A stretch of DNA of 64,000 nucleotides from Actinomycetospora chibensis. GTDB taxonomy: Bacteria; Actinomycetota; Actinomycetes; Mycobacteriales; Pseudonocardiaceae. Below are positions 1 through 9,500 of this stretch, piece after piece; the stretch's first letter is position 1; each line of letters opens with the position of its first letter. Made by a program: the position numbers and the translations under genes. The stretch covers positions 62,001-126,000 of the forward strand of contig NZ_JAQZAM010000010.1 in the NCBI RefSeq assembly GCF_028737215.1, written 5' to 3'. The notes below the pieces were generated by a model. That model had not been told where the DNA came from. It saw nothing but the letters and a program-made list of their open reading frames with translations, and ran no database searches.

Positions 1-1
1 G

Positions 2-463
2 ATGGTCCTGCTGCGCGACCCCGACAGCTTCGCCCTCGTGCGCGACGAGCCCGAGGCCGTGAACGGCTTCGTCGAGGAGCTGCTGCGCTACCTGACCGTC
101 GTCCAGATCGCGTTCCCCCGGTTCGCCACCGAGGACATGACCCTCGGCGGCGTCGCGATCAGCAAGGGCGACGGGCTGCTCGTGTCGCTCTCGGGCGCCG
201 ACCGCGACCCGCGCCTGACCCCGGACCCCGAGCGCTTCGACCCCCGCCGCGCCCCGACGCCGCACCTGGCCTTCGGCCACGGCATCCACCGCTGCATCGG
301 CGCCGAGCTCGCCCGCATGGAGCTGCGCGCGGCCTACCCGGCCCTCCTGCGCCGCTTCCCGGAGCTGCGCCTCGCCGACGACGCCGGCACCCTCGACGAC
401 CAGCCCTTCCGCACGACCTCGATCGTCTACGGCGTCGACGCCCTGCCGGTGGCCCTGAGCTGA
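2..463 (+). CDS. Cytochrome P450, C-terminal part (5' end outside window)
   Basis: This is the C-terminal 153 residues of a haem-thiolate monooxygenase. The K-helix ExxR motif is at fragment residues 26-29 (ELLR), and the haem-binding loop FGHGIHRCIG is at 91-100, with Cys98 as the axial iron ligand. Bacterial P450s are about 400 residues long, so the I-helix oxygen-activation region lies upstream of the window, and the ATG at base 2 is only an internal methionine. The sequence resembles soluble actinobacterial P450s that take electrons from a ferredoxin. No ferredoxin or reductase gene follows it, so the redox partner and substrate cannot be inferred. Confidence 0.93.
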   Translation: MVLLRDPDSFALVRDEPEAVNGFVEELLRYLTVVQIAFPRFATEDMTLGGVAISKGDGLLVSLSGADRDPRLTPDPERFDPRRAPTPHLAFGHGIHRCIGAELARMELRAAYPALLRRFPELRLADDAGTLDDQPFRTTSIVYGVDALPVALS

Positions 464-553
464 TCAGGGTGCCGTGTTGTCAGCATGGGGCCGTACCGAC
501 GATCCAAGACAGCACGCCCATAGGGTCAGAAGGCCCCCACGTCGTCGAGACGG

Positions 554-754
554 TCAGCGACGGGTCCCGCCCACGACCGTGAACTCGGGCTCCCGCTCGG
601 AGAGCGCGCGGTCGGAGGCAGCGATCCGCTCGGTGTCGATGAAGAAGTTCTCATGGTCGACGACGCGGCCCCAGCGTGTGCGCAGCACGAGCACCGCCCG
701 GTTCTCGTAGAGGCGCGTGCCGTCGTCGGCGTCGGCGTGGTCGTCGAAACGCAC
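554..754 (-). pseudogene. 3' remnant of a SnoaL/NTF2-like gene, in frame behind the thiG stop
   Basis: The 66 residues contain LYENRAVLVLRTRWGRVVDHE and a DTERIAASD-like tail, which match the last strands and terminal helix of SnoaL-like (NTF2 fold) proteins of about 130-150 residues. The N-terminal half of the fold is absent. The frame continues upstream straight into thiG: only the thiG TAG at 761-763 plus two codons separate them. The simplest reading is a deletion that joined the 3' end of thiG to the 3' end of a SnoaL-like gene. Re-initiation at GTG 754 is possible, but the product would be half a domain. The family call rests on pattern recognition only. Confidence 0.55.
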
Positions 755-760
755 CGAGCG

Positions 761-1732
<972 letters not shown>

Positions 1733-1734
1733 TC

Positions 1735-1822
1735 ACTCCCTGCGCCGGCATGACCCGGATCAGGTTCGACGGTCGGGGCCCGGAGGCCCCCTCTCAGCCC
1801 CTGACGGGGCTCCCGTGGTGTC
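1735..1822 (-). promoter_or_regulatory. TPP (thi-box) riboswitch upstream of thiSG
   Basis: Read on the minus strand, the region has the conserved TPP aptamer blocks in order: CCACGGGAG at the 5' end, GGGCTGAGAGGG (the CUGAGA pyrimidine sensor), a GC-rich P3-like arm, then GAACCTGATCCGGGTCATGC and GCGCAGGGAG closing helix P1. It ends about 12 nt before the thiS ATG, so ligand binding probably controls translation initiation. It lies after the thiO stop, so it can control thiS-thiG but not thiO or thiE. Confidence 0.93.
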
Positions 1823-1845
1823 CGTTTCCACCGTACGCGCGGACC

Positions 1846-2979
1846 TCAGCCCGGCGCGACGGCCGAGCGGTCGGCCGCGGCCGCACGGGCCGCGTCGGGG
1901 AGGGGGTCCCCGCGCAGGGCGGCCGCCAACGCCCCGACCGTGACGGCGACCAGCAGCATCCCGTTGCGCCCGTGCCCGGTGGCGGCGAAGAGTCCCGAGG
2001 GCCCGACCGGCCCGAGCAGCGGCAGGTTGTCGTCCGTGCCCGGACGGAACGACGCGGCGGCCTCCTCGAGCGCGTAGTCCGCGACGCCCGGCAGGACCCG
2101 CTCGACGTCGCCGACGAGATCGCGGACCCCGCCGACGAGGACGTCGGGATCGAACCCGGCCTCGTACTGCGTCGCGCCGACCACCAGCCGCCCGCCCTCG
2201 CGCGGCACCGCGTACACCGGCCGCCCGCTGACGGCCGCGCGCACGGTGCGCGACGGCGGCGGCAGCGACGACCGGCGCGCCCGCACGCGCAGGATCTCGC
2301 CCTTCACCGGACGCACCCGGCCCTCGAGGACGGGGTGCAGCGCGCCCGACCAGGCGCCGGCGGCCACGACGACGCGGTCGGCCTCGAGCACCTCGCCGTC
2401 GAGCTCGATCCCCGTCACGCGGACCCCGTCGTCCAGGACCCGCGACACGGACCGCCGGGAGACCACCACCCCGTGCGCCCGGCCCGCGGCCTCGAGGGCG
2501 GCGAGCAGCGCGCGGTTGTCGACGGCGAGGTCGTCGGGGATCAGCAGCCCCGCCCGCACCGCGGGCCCCAGCGCGGGCTCGCGACGGCGCAGCTCGCGGC
2601 CCCCGCACCGCTCGACGTCGCGACCCCACGCGCGCAGGTGCTCGACGACGCGGTCGAGGTCGGCGACGTCCGCGGCGTCGACCGCCACCTGCACCGTGCC
2701 CTCGCGACGCAGCCCGACCGGGAGCCCGCCGTCGGCGGCGACGGCCTCGGCGAACCCCGGCCAGAGCGCCAGCGACGCCGCGCCCAGCTCGAGGACCTCG
2801 CGCTCCCCCGGCCACGCCTCGCTGATCGGCGCGAGCATCCCGCCCGCCACCCGCGAGGCCCCGGAACCCGGGTCGGGGTCGACGAGCACCACCTCGCCCG
2901 CGAGCCGGTCCCGCGCTGCGACCCACGCGACGGCGGCGCCCACCGCCCCCGCGCCCACGACGACGAGCCGGTCCGTCAC
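1846..2979 (-). CDS. thiO: Glycine oxidase ThiO (FAD-dependent)
   Basis: ThiO oxidises glycine to the dehydroglycine used by ThiG. The 377-residue protein has an N-terminal dinucleotide-binding motif ([13 protein letters not shown], about 7-19), the DAO-family [11 protein letters not shown] segment that binds FAD, and the C-terminal GHGRNGMLL loop, all typical of the D-amino-acid-oxidase superfamily. The start is GTG 2979, with a leaderless-type TAGCGT hexamer 8 nt upstream. thiE diverges from the same short palindromic promoter. The downstream thiSG pair has its own riboswitch, so this gene is probably not TPP-regulated at the RNA level. Confidence 0.93.
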   Translation of the reverse strand: MTDRLVVVGAGAVGAAVAWVAARDRLAGEVVLVDPDPGSGASRVAGGMLAPISEAWPGEREVLELGAASLALWPGFAEAVAADGGLPVGLRREGTVQVAVDAADVADLDRVVEHLRAWGRDVERCGGRELRRREPALGPAVRAGLLIPDDLAVDNRALLAALEAAGRAHGVVVSRRSVSRVLDDGVRVTGIELDGEVLEADRVVVAAGAWSGALHPVLEGRVRPVKGEILRVRARRSSLPPPSRTVRAAVSGRPVYAVPREGGRLVVGATQYEAGFDPDVLVGGVRDLVGDVERVLPGVADYALEEAAASFRPGTDDNLPLLGPVGPSGLFAATGHGRNGMLLVAVTVGALAAALRGDPLPDAARAAAADRSAVAPG

Positions 2980-2986
2980 GCCCGCC

Positions 2987-3005
2987 GACGCTACGCGCTA
3001 GCGTC
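2987..3005. promoter_or_regulatory. Palindromic divergent leaderless promoter between thiO and thiE
   Basis: The sequence GACGCTA-CGCGC-TAGCGTC is a perfect 7-5-7 inverted repeat. Each arm contains TAGCGT, a TANNNT-type -10 hexamer. On the plus strand it ends 7 nt before GTG 3012 (thiE); on the minus strand it ends 8 nt before GTG 2979 (thiO). This is the spacing expected when transcription starts at the start codon. The whole regulatory space between the two genes is only about 30 bp. Confidence 0.65.
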
Positions 3006-3011
3006 GTGACG

Positions 3012-4649
3012 GTGAGTGCCACGCCGATCGCCGGAGCCGCCGGCCGCACCGACCGCCGCGCCCGCCTCGGGGCGGCGCGGCTGTACCTGTGCACCGACTC
3101 CCGCGCCGCGCAGGGCGATCTCGCCGAGTTCGCCGACTCGGCGCTGCGCGGCGGCGTCGACATCATCCAGCTGCGCGAGAAGGGCCTCGAGGCGCGCGAC
3201 GAGCTCGCCGCGCTCGCGGTTCTGGGCGGGGTCGCGCGGCGTCACGGCGCGCTGCTGGCGGTCAACGACCGTGCCGACCTCGCCCTCGCCGCCGACGCCG
3301 ACGTCCTGCACCTCGGCCAGGACGACCTCCCGGTGCCGTGGGCGCGCCGGGTGGTGGGCGACGACGTGCTGATCGGGCGCTCGACCCACGACGCCGACCA
3401 GGCGGCCGCGGCCGCCGCCGAGCCCGGCGCCGACTACTTCTGCACCGGCCCCTGCTGGCCCACGCCGACCAAGGCGGGGCGCCCGGCCCCCGGCCTCGAC
3501 CTGGTCCGCGAGACCGCCGCCCGGGCCCCCTCCCGGCCGTGGTTCGCGATCGGCGGGATCGACGACGCCCGCCTCGACGAGGTCCTCGCCGCCGGCGCCA
3601 CCCGCGTCGTCGTCGTCCGCGCGATCACCGAGGCCGACGACCCCGAGGCGGCGGCCCGCCGTTTGCGCACGCACTCACGAGGCGAGAGCCAATCCCTCGG
3701 CGCGCAGCACCTCGTCGATCGGCTGGTAGAGGCTCGTGCCGCCGGCGGTGGTGCAGTCGCCCGTCCCGCCCGAGAGCACTCCGAGCGCGGAGCTGCCGGA
3801 GACGAAGGGCCCGCCGGAGTCCCCGCCCTCACTGCACGCCGTGGTGAGCACGAGGCCCTGGACGGGGCCCGCCGCGTAGTTGGCGGTGACGTCGACGGCG
3901 GTCACCGTGCCGCACCGCCAGCCGGTGGTGGAGCCCGAGCGGCAGACGGCCGCGCCGACGGGGGCGGTCGCGGTCCCGGTGATCGAGCGCGTGCTCGACC
4001 CCTCGGCGGCCACCGACGGCGTCGCGCGCCAGCCGGGGCCCACGTCGACGACGGACCAGTCGCCGGTGCGGTCGAACACCGAGCTGCGCACGGGCCCGAT
4101 GGGCACGTTGTTGGCGCCGGCGACCTCGCCGCCCCGCTGCGTGCAGTGGCCGGCCGTGACCAGGCGTTGCGCGCCGGAGGCGGCCGTCGCGGAGAAGCCC
4201 ACGGAGCAGCGCCGCCCGGTGATCCGGATCGCGTCACCGCCCACGACGTCGTAGACGGGCGGGTCCGCGCGCGGCGTCGGCGCCGCGACGCCGTCGATCA
4301 CACGGACGGCCGGGTCGACGGCGCGGGCCTCGTCCACCCACCCCGAGTCGCGGGCGTCGCGCGGGGTCGTGTTGAGCGCCAGGACGACCGAGCGGCTCGT
4401 CACGTCCACCCACCACGCGCTGACCGCCGTCGGGGCGCTGCGCTGCTCGGCGAGCGCGTCGATCGACTCCTTCACCTTCCCCAGCTCCGCAGGGGTCTCG
4501 GCCGGCGCCGCGAGCGCCGGGACCGGAGCGCCCAGCAGAGCGGCGGCGACGACCAGCAGGAGCAGGACCCGCCGACCCATCCACACCCCCGACTCGTCTG
4601 CCCGTTGGGCCGTTCGGCCTACAGACGCCGACGGCCGGACGAACGCTAG
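3012..4649 (+). CDS. thiE: Thiamine-phosphate synthase ThiE (domain ends near 3671; no stop before 4647)
   Basis: ThiE joins HMP-PP and thiazole phosphate to make thiamine phosphate. The first about 220 residues are a complete ThiE barrel, with [34 protein letters not shown] (phosphate loop) and AIGGID all present. The fold ends at the ARRLR segment around 3665, where a stop codon is expected, but the frame stays open to 4647 by reading antisense through the convergent protease gene. The extra about 325 residues have no domain and look like reverse-complement coding DNA. GTG 3012 is preferred over GTG 3006 because it sits 7 nt after TAGCGT. The functional product is probably ThiE with a junk tail, or a 3'-truncated gene. 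Confidence 0.82.
   Translation: MSATPIAGAAGRTDRRARLGAARLYLCTDSRAAQGDLAEFADSALRGGVDIIQLREKGLEARDELAALAVLGGVARRHGALLAVNDRADLALAADADVLHLGQDDLPVPWARRVVGDDVLIGRSTHDADQAAAAAAEPGADYFCTGPCWPTPTKAGRPAPGLDLVRETAARAPSRPWFAIGGIDDARLDEVLAAGATRVVVVRAITEADDPEAAARRLRTHSRGESQSLGAQHLVDRLVEARAAGGGAVARPAREHSERGAAGDEGPAGVPALTARRGEHEALDGARRVVGGDVDGGHRAAPPAGGGARAADGRADGGGRGPGDRARARPLGGHRRRRAPAGAHVDDGPVAGAVEHRAAHGPDGHVVGAGDLAAPLRAVAGRDQALRAGGGRRGEAHGAAPPGDPDRVTAHDVVDGRVRARRRRRDAVDHTDGRVDGAGLVHPPRVAGVARGRVERQDDRAARHVHPPRADRRRGAALLGERVDRLLHLPQLRRGLGRRRERRDRSAQQSGGDDQQEQDPPTHPHPRLVCPLGRSAYRRRRPDER
3675..4586 (-). CDS. Secreted trypsin-like (S1, streptogrisin-type) serine protease
   Basis: The 303-residue preproprotein starts with a signal peptide (hydrophobic run at about 7-20, ALA-A cleavage region near 25-28), then has a pro-region of about 90 residues and a chymotrypsin-fold domain. 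The catalytic triad is visible: His147 in TAGHC, Asp176 in GDWSVVD and Ser257 in GDSGGP. Cysteine pairs (C127/C148, C215/C225) fit the disulfides of alpha-lytic and streptogrisin proteases. The pro-region suggests autocatalytic maturation outside the cell. It is convergent with thiE, and its 3' end coincides with the point where the thiE domain ends, which suggests a rearrangement junction. Confidence 0.9.
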   Translation of the reverse strand: MWMGRRVLLLLVVAAALLGAPVPALAAPAETPAELGKVKESIDALAEQRSAPTAVSAWWVDVTSRSVVLALNTTPRDARDSGWVDEARAVDPAVRVIDGVAAPTPRADPPVYDVVGGDAIRITGRRCSVGFSATAASGAQRLVTAGHCTQRGGEVAGANNVPIGPVRSSVFDRTGDWSVVDVGPGWRATPSVAAEGSSTRSITGTATAPVGAAVCRSGSTTGWRCGTVTAVDVTANYAAGPVQGLVLTTACSEGGDSGGPFVSGSSALGVLSGGTGDCTTAGGTSLYQPIDEVLRAEGLALAS

Positions 4650-4688
4650 AACGTTCGTCCGGCCGTCGGTGGGAGATCACCGGAGATG

Positions 4689-5918
4689 TCAGCCGTTGGT
4701 GGAACCGCCTCCGGAACCCTGGCCGGCGGAACCGCCCCCGAGGTTCGGGAGGATCCCGTTCTGCGAGGTCCGCGGCGGCTGCGTGGTCGACCGCGTGGAC
4801 GGCGCCGTCGTGGTGTCGCCGTTCGACGGAGCCTGCTGCTGCTCGGTCTCCTGGGTCGTCGTCGCGGTGTCCTGGTCGTCGGTGGACGACTCGGCCGGCG
4901 TGGTCGTGGCCTCGCTCGTGCCGGTCTCCTGACCGAACAGGCTCCCCACCGAGGTGCCGCCCGATCCGCCGGACAGCGGGTGCCCGGTGGCGGTCTCGAC
5001 GCCGATGGTGGCGAGCAGGGCGATGACGAACACACTGGCCGCGACGCCGCCGAGCGTCACCCAGGTCTTCCAGCCGAGGCCCTTCAGCCCGGCCTTGAGG
5101 CCCGCCAGGGTGAACCGCGGACGCGCGGGTTCCGGCTCGAGCGGTGCGACCCGGGTGGCCGGGTCGTCCGGACCGCCGGGCCCACCGGGACCCAGGGGAC
5201 CGACGGGCCCACCCGGGCCGGGACGCCCGGGCTGACCCATGACCGCGGTCGGACCGCCGCCGGGAGGCGTGCCGGTCTGGCGGCTCTGCGGGATGAACGT
5301 CGTGGGACGCACCTCGGTGGGCGCGGCGTTCGGGCCCGCGTTCGGGTCCATCCGCGGGTGCACCCGGGTCGGGTCCGCGAGCCCCTCGGCCCGCAGCGCG
5401 ACTCGGCCGGGCGGCATCTGCGGCTGGCCCGGCTGACCGGGGCGCGCCGGCGGCGGACCGGTGGGGACGCGGCGGGTCGGGTCGAGCGGCGGCACGCCCG
5501 GGCGGCCCTGCGGAGGCGGCATCGGCACCCCGGGACCGGGCGTCGGTGGGGCGGCCATCGGCCGGCCACCCTGCACGCGGGTCGGCCCGGGCTGCCCCGG
5601 CTGCACCGCCGCCGCACCCGCGACACCGGCGACCTTGCCGACAGCGGCGGCGACGCGGGTGTTGCCGGCGCTCGTGACGACGAGCTTCTGCTTGACCCGG
5701 TCACGGGTGGCCTCGAGGGAGCGCTGGTACAGCGCCGACCCGACGGTACTGACGATCGACGCGACAGCGGCGCCACCGATCGTGCCGAGGACACCCATGA
5801 ACGACCCGAGGATCGCCGCCGTGGCGGCCGCCAGCGCGCTGGCTGCGATCTGCGGGAAGGTCAGTCCCATTCCGGACGAGGCTGCGGCGGACTTCTCTTC
5901 GGAGGTCTTGTCGGACAT
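4689..5918 (-). CDS. Proline-rich membrane protein with N-terminal small-residue hydrophobic module
   Basis: No named family was recognised. The 409 residues divide into three parts. Residues about 18-55 form an Ala/Gly-rich hydrophobic stretch (QIAASALAAATAAILGSFMG then GTIGGAAVASIVSTVGSALY) followed by an amphipathic basic QRSLEATRDRVKQK helix. Residues about 90-270 are low-complexity Pro/Gly. A single transmembrane helix at about 285-305 (TLGGVAASVFVIALLATIGV) precedes a Thr/Ser/Gln/Pro-rich tail. Similar N-terminal modules with Pro-rich linkers occur in actinobacterial envelope proteins. A cytoplasmic N-terminus and extracytoplasmic tail are inferred. ATG 5918 has a GGGAG ribosome site. 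Confidence 0.75.
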   Translation of the reverse strand: MSDKTSEEKSAAASSGMGLTFPQIAASALAAATAAILGSFMGVLGTIGGAAVASIVSTVGSALYQRSLEATRDRVKQKLVVTSAGNTRVAAAVGKVAGVAGAAAVQPGQPGPTRVQGGRPMAAPPTPGPGVPMPPPQGRPGVPPLDPTRRVPTGPPPARPGQPGQPQMPPGRVALRAEGLADPTRVHPRMDPNAGPNAAPTEVRPTTFIPQSRQTGTPPGGGPTAVMGQPGRPGPGGPVGPLGPGGPGGPDDPATRVAPLEPEPARPRFTLAGLKAGLKGLGWKTWVTLGGVAASVFVIALLATIGVETATGHPLSGGSGGTSVGSLFGQETGTSEATTTPAESSTDDQDTATTTQETEQQQAPSNGDTTTAPSTRSTTQPPRTSQNGILPNLGGGSAGQGSGGGSTNG

Positions 5919-6101
5919 GGCTCCCGGGCTGCACGGATCGGGGGCGGTCGGCGCCGTGTGAGGGCACCGGATGGCAGGTCGACATCACGTCGGCCACTAC
6001 GGACGACGTCTCCCATCGTGCCTCGTTGTCCGTCGGTGAGAGCGTTCACCCACGGACGATCTGTGTCTCCACCGCTCGGCCCAATCGCTGGTCCGAAAGG
6101 C

Positions 6102-6767
6102 TCACGACTCGTGGACGACGGGACGCCGGGGTCCCGGGTGCCCGGGCGGCAGGGCCGAGCGAACCAACGGCCACGACGCTGCGATGCACGCCACGACGAG
6201 CGGCCAGGTCAGGGCCACCTGCGCGACCCCCAGGGCGACGACCTGGTCGGCCGCCCAGAGTCCCGTGAACACGACGACGCGCACCGCGTACTGGGCGACC
6301 CACACCCAGCTCGCCCGGCAGTACCCGCGCACGAGATCCGGGTCGCGGCGCCAGAGCGTCGGGTGGCCGGTGAGGGCGCCCACGACGAGCCCGAGCAGGG
6401 GCCAGCGGATCGCGATCGACACCAGCCAGGCCGCGAGGCTCCCGGCGTTGGCGATGATGCGGGGCAGGAAGAAGTCCTGTGCCCGCCCGGTGTAGAGGGC
6501 GAGCAGCGCCGCGCCGACGGCCAGCAGCAGCCCGACCGCGACCGCGCGCGGACGCTCCCCGCGCCGGTGGCGCCACAGGGCGACCCCGCCCGCGACGACC
6601 ACGGCGGCGATCCCGCCGGCCAGCACCGACTGCGGCCGATCGAGTGCGTCCGCCGCGAGCCAGACGGCGACGAACGCCACCGACGGGAGCGAGGCGTCGA
6701 TCGCCTGGCCCTTGCCACCGAGCAGTTCGGCGAGCGGGTTCGCCCCGGGACCCCGATCGTCGGGCAC
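6102..6767 (-). CDS. DUF3159 family membrane protein
   Basis: This 221-residue polytopic protein resembles the actinobacterial DUF3159 family. It has a short acidic N-terminus (NPLAELLGGKGQAIDASLPS), about six hydrophobic helices and a conserved central GRAQDFFLPRIIANAG segment followed by LTGHPTLWRRDPDLVRGY. The function of the family is unknown. The start is GTG 6767, 2 bp after the upstream VOC gene stop (6770), so the two are probably an operon. Confidence 0.82.
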   Translation of the reverse strand: MPDDRGPGANPLAELLGGKGQAIDASLPSVAFVAVWLAADALDRPQSVLAGGIAAVVVAGGVALWRHRRGERPRAVAVGLLLAVGAALLALYTGRAQDFFLPRIIANAGSLAAWLVSIAIRWPLLGLVVGALTGHPTLWRRDPDLVRGYCRASWVWVAQYAVRVVVFTGLWAADQVVALGVAQVALTWPLVVACIAASWPLVRSALPPGHPGPRRPVVHES

Positions 6768-6769
6768 GT

Positions 6770-7210
6770 TCAGCCGGTGGTCTCCGGGGCGCGGCCCCGG
6801 CGGAGGAGCTCCGCGGCGAACGCGGGCGACGGCGTGCTCGGGCTCGACACCTCGACGAGCATGCCGTTGGGGTCGGTCACCAGCATCTGGCGGCGGCCGT
6901 GGAACAGGTCACGCGGCGGGGCGACCACGGGGATCCGCGCCCGGCGCGCCTCGGCGTGCACCGCGTCCACGTCGTCGACGAGGAACGTGAGGATCACGCC
7001 GGCGGGGTCGGCGCGGTACGGGGGCGGCACCAGCTCGTGGCCGACCGCCCAGATCGCCAGCTCGTGGGCCTCGTCTCCGTCGAGACGGGTGAGGGCCACG
7101 TACCAGTCGCTGTCGAACGCGACCTCGAAGCCGAGCAGCGCGACGTAGAAGTCACGCGTCTCGGGCAGCCGGTCGGACAGGACGGTGGGGAACGAGCGGC
7201 GCATCGCCAT
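6770..7210 (-). CDS. VOC (glyoxalase/bleomycin-resistance fold) family protein
   Basis: The protein is a 146-residue single-chain VOC domain with the paired beta-alpha-beta-beta-beta units: an N-terminal DRLPETRDFYVALLGFEVAF unit and a C-terminal VDDVDAVHAEARRARI unit ending in TDPNGMLVEV, where the last Glu is a usual metal ligand. Such proteins can be dioxygenases, isomerases or sequestration proteins, and nothing here fixes the substrate. The start may be ATG 7210 or the ATG two codons later. It is followed closely by the DUF3159 gene. Confidence 0.87.
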   Translation of the reverse strand: MAMRRSFPTVLSDRLPETRDFYVALLGFEVAFDSDWYVALTRLDGDEAHELAIWAVGHELVPPPYRADPAGVILTFLVDDVDAVHAEARRARIPVVAPPRDLFHGRRQMLVTDPNGMLVEVSSPSTPSPAFAAELLRRGRAPETTG

Positions 7211-7282
7211 GCGTCGGATCCTCTCTCCGGCGGGGGCCCCAATCGTGGCGCACCGCCGCCGGGGACCGGAGCACGGGGCCGA

Positions 7283-7924
7283 TCACGGACCGGCGACGGC
7301 GTCGGTCCCGAGCGAGGCGCGGATGACCGCCCAGCAGGACTCCGTGAGCTGGCTCACGAGCTGGTCGAGGCTCGCGCCGTGGGGCTCGTCGAGCCAGTGC
7401 GCGCTGGCCGAGTCGACCATCCCCACGAGCCCGAAGGCGAGCGGGTGGGCCACCGCGGGCTCGATCTCCGCGCCCAGCGAGCCGTCGACGAGCATCCCGG
7501 CGACGTGCGACGCGACGGTCGCGCGCACGTTGGTCGTCGCCGACTCGCCGCCCGTGCCGAAGGACGTGCGCTTGAGGTAGCGGTAGACGTTGCCGTTGGC
7601 GCCCAGCCAGCGCAGGTGCGCCCGCAGGGCCTTGGCGAGCATGTCGAACGGGCGTCCCGACGGACGCCACACCGGCTCGAGCTCGGCCACGAGCCGCTCG
7701 ACCGAGCGCGCCGCGATGGCGCTCTGCAGGTCGTCACGGCCGTCGAAGTGGCGGTACAGCCCGGGCCGGGACACCCCGGCGCGCGCGGCGATCTGCTCGG
7801 TGGTGACCTCGGGACCGTGCTCGGCGATCGCGGAGCACGCGGCGTCGACGAGCTCCAGGCGCCGTGCCTCCCGGTGCCCGGCCCACCGCCGCGCCCGGCC
7901 GTCGGTGGTGGGCGTCTCGCTCAT
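7283..7924 (-). CDS. TetR-family transcriptional regulator
   Basis: The 213-residue protein has an N-terminal TetR helix-turn-helix (IAEHGPEVTTEQIAARAGVSRPGLYRHF split over about 32-60), a basic RARRWAGHREARR lead and a helical ligand domain. ATG 7924 (MSETPTTDG) is preferred over the upstream ATG 7963, which adds a non-conserved basic stretch. It is divergent from the AurF-like oxygenase gene; the shared 103-bp gap holds a GTAAC-N11-GTTAC dyad that probably binds this protein. It is likely a repressor of the oxygenase gene and of itself; the ligand is unknown. Confidence 0.9.
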   Translation of the reverse strand: MSETPTTDGRARRWAGHREARRLELVDAACSAIAEHGPEVTTEQIAARAGVSRPGLYRHFDGRDDLQSAIAARSVERLVAELEPVWRPSGRPFDMLAKALRAHLRWLGANGNVYRYLKRTSFGTGGESATTNVRATVASHVAGMLVDGSLGAEIEPAVAHPLAFGLVGMVDSASAHWLDEPHGASLDQLVSQLTESCWAVIRASLGTDAVAGP

Positions 7925-7969
7925 GGTCCGCCGAGGGTCCCACCGCCGACAGGACGGTACCAACTAGGC

Positions 7970-7990
7970 GTAACACCATGTATCCGTTAC
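7970..7990. promoter_or_regulatory. Probable TetR operator (GTAAC-N11-GTTAC)
   Basis: An inverted repeat with 5-bp arms GTAAC and GTTAC and an 11-bp A/T-containing spacer lies between the TetR gene (start 7924) and the AurF-like gene (start 8028). It is one of the few AT-richer tracts in the neighbourhood. Its length and position fit a TetR-dimer site; binding is inferred. Confidence 0.5.
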
Positions 7991-8027
7991 ATTGCGTTGC
8001 ACCTACCCGCGGCACGAGAGGCTCGCC

Positions 8028-8924
8028 ATGACCCGCGCGCTCGCACCGACCGACCGGGAGCACACAGCCGCCCGACTCCTGGCGTCCTCGGCCCGCCACA
8101 CCCTCGACCCGTCCCTCGAGGTCGACTGGGACGCCCCACTCGTCCCCGGCGGCTGGGGCATGCCGCCGGAACGGACCTCGCTCTACGGCACCGAGCTGTG
8201 GGACACCCTCGACGAGCAGCAGCGGATCACGCTCTCCGAGCACGAGGTCGCGAGCATGCTCTCGGTCGGACTGTGGTTCGAGGTGATCCTCATGCAGATG
8301 CTCGCCCGCTACGCCTACGACCTCGACCTGCGCGAGGGCCACGCCCAGTACGCGCTCACCGAGGTCGGCGACGAGACGCGGCACTCGGTGATGTTCGCGC
8401 GGGCCGTCACCAAGCTCGGGACGCCGGACTACCGCCCGCACGGCCTCCTGCACCGCTCCGGCGGGCTGTACGGCCACCTCGGGGCCGGGCCCAGCATGTT
8501 CGCGAGCGTCCTGGTCGCCGAGGAGACCACCGACCGCCTGCAGCGCGAGTCCCTGCACGACGAGCGCATCCAGCCGATGCTGCGCGCCGTGAGCCGGGTG
8601 CACGTCGTCGAGGAGGCCCGGCACGTGCGCTTCGCCCGCGAGGAGCTCGTCCGGCTCGTCCCGACGCTGTCGCGGGCGGCGCTCGAGCGGGAGCGCTGGC
8701 TGACCGCGCTCGTGTCGACGCAGGTGGTGAACGCCCTGGTCCAGGCCCGGGTCTACCGCTCCGTCGGGATCTCCGGGCGGGTCGGGCGCGCCGCGGCGCT
8801 GGCCAACCCGCACCACCTCGCGACCAAGCGCTTCATGCTGGAGAAGGTCCTGGACTTCCTGCGGGGCGTGGGCATGGTCGGCGGCCCGTCGGAGCTGGTC
8901 TGGCGGCGTGCCGGGCTGGTCTGA
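8028..8924 (+). CDS. AurF-type di-iron N-oxygenase family protein
   Basis: This 298-residue protein matches the p-aminobenzoate N-oxygenase AurF family, which uses a carboxylate/histidine-bound di-iron centre to oxidise amines. Metal-ligand motifs of the four-helix bundle are visible: LSEHEVASML, EVGDETRHSVMF (ExxxxH type), VLVAEETTDR and VVEEARHVRFAREE. ATG 8028 has a GAGAGG ribosome site. Many genomic copies lie alone beside a TetR gene as here, rather than in a natural-product cluster, so an amine detoxification role is as likely as biosynthesis. It ends convergently 27 bp from a small membrane-protein gene. Confidence 0.87.
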   Translation: MTRALAPTDREHTAARLLASSARHTLDPSLEVDWDAPLVPGGWGMPPERTSLYGTELWDTLDEQQRITLSEHEVASMLSVGLWFEVILMQMLARYAYDLDLREGHAQYALTEVGDETRHSVMFARAVTKLGTPDYRPHGLLHRSGGLYGHLGAGPSMFASVLVAEETTDRLQRESLHDERIQPMLRAVSRVHVVEEARHVRFAREELVRLVPTLSRAALERERWLTALVSTQVVNALVQARVYRSVGISGRVGRAAALANPHHLATKRFMLEKVLDFLRGVGMVGGPSELVWRRAGLV

Positions 8925-8951
8925 GTCAGCTCCGGGTCGGCCTGATCCGGG

Positions 8952-9356
8952 TCACCACCGCGCCGCCACCTGCTCGCTCGAGCGTCCGACGAGCACCAGC
9001 AGGCACCCGGCGAGGATCCCGGCGATCACCGCGCGGCCGCCGGAGTCGGGCGCGGCGAGGGCGACCAGCGCCGAGAACACCGTGACGCCCCATCCGAAGG
9101 CGGCCAGCCAGCTCGAGATCGGCCGCAGGCCGGCGACGGTCGTGGGGTCCCGGCGGGCCCGCACCGCACGCCAGCCGGCGAGCGCGAAGGCCAGGACCAC
9201 GGCGACCACGATGGCGACCGTGCGCCCGGGGCTCGGCGGGACGAGGCCGACCAGGACCAGCGTGGCGACGGCGACGAGCAGCGCCGCCGCGGTGACCAGC
9301 CACCCGGCCCGGCGCACGCGCGCGGCACCGTCGTCGGAGGCCGTCCCGATCGGCAT
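8952..9356 (-). CDS. Small four-helix membrane protein of unknown function
   Basis: No family was recognised. From ATG 9356 the 134-residue product has four predicted membrane helices at about 12-33, 40-58, 73-92 and 98-118, separated by short basic loops (RAVRARRDPTT). It is convergent with the AurF-like gene and divergent from the GAF-ANTAR-AraC regulator; the facing starts lie 144 bp apart. The longer upstream reading frame is low-complexity and is not supported as coding. Confidence 0.6.
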   Translation of the reverse strand: MPIGTASDDGAARVRRAGWLVTAAALLVAVATLVLVGLVPPSPGRTVAIVVAVVLAFALAGWRAVRARRDPTTVAGLRPISSWLAAFGWGVTVFSALVALAAPDSGGRAVIAGILAGCLLVLVGRSSEQVAARW

Positions 9357-9500
9357 GCCGTGCAGGGTATCGCCGACGGGATCCCTTCGAAGTGCGCTCC
9401 CGGACGGGTGCCGTCGTGGGCTACCGTGACGGGCCGGTTGACCGCCCAGCCGCTGCACCCCGGTTGTCGCGGGAATGTCACGTGGGACGGAACCGGGATC

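Noticed and set aside
3672..4649. The long plus-strand extension of ThiE as a functional fusion domain
   Set aside because: The added sequence is the reverse complement of the protease gene and shows no fold or motif; open antisense frames are common in GC-rich DNA.
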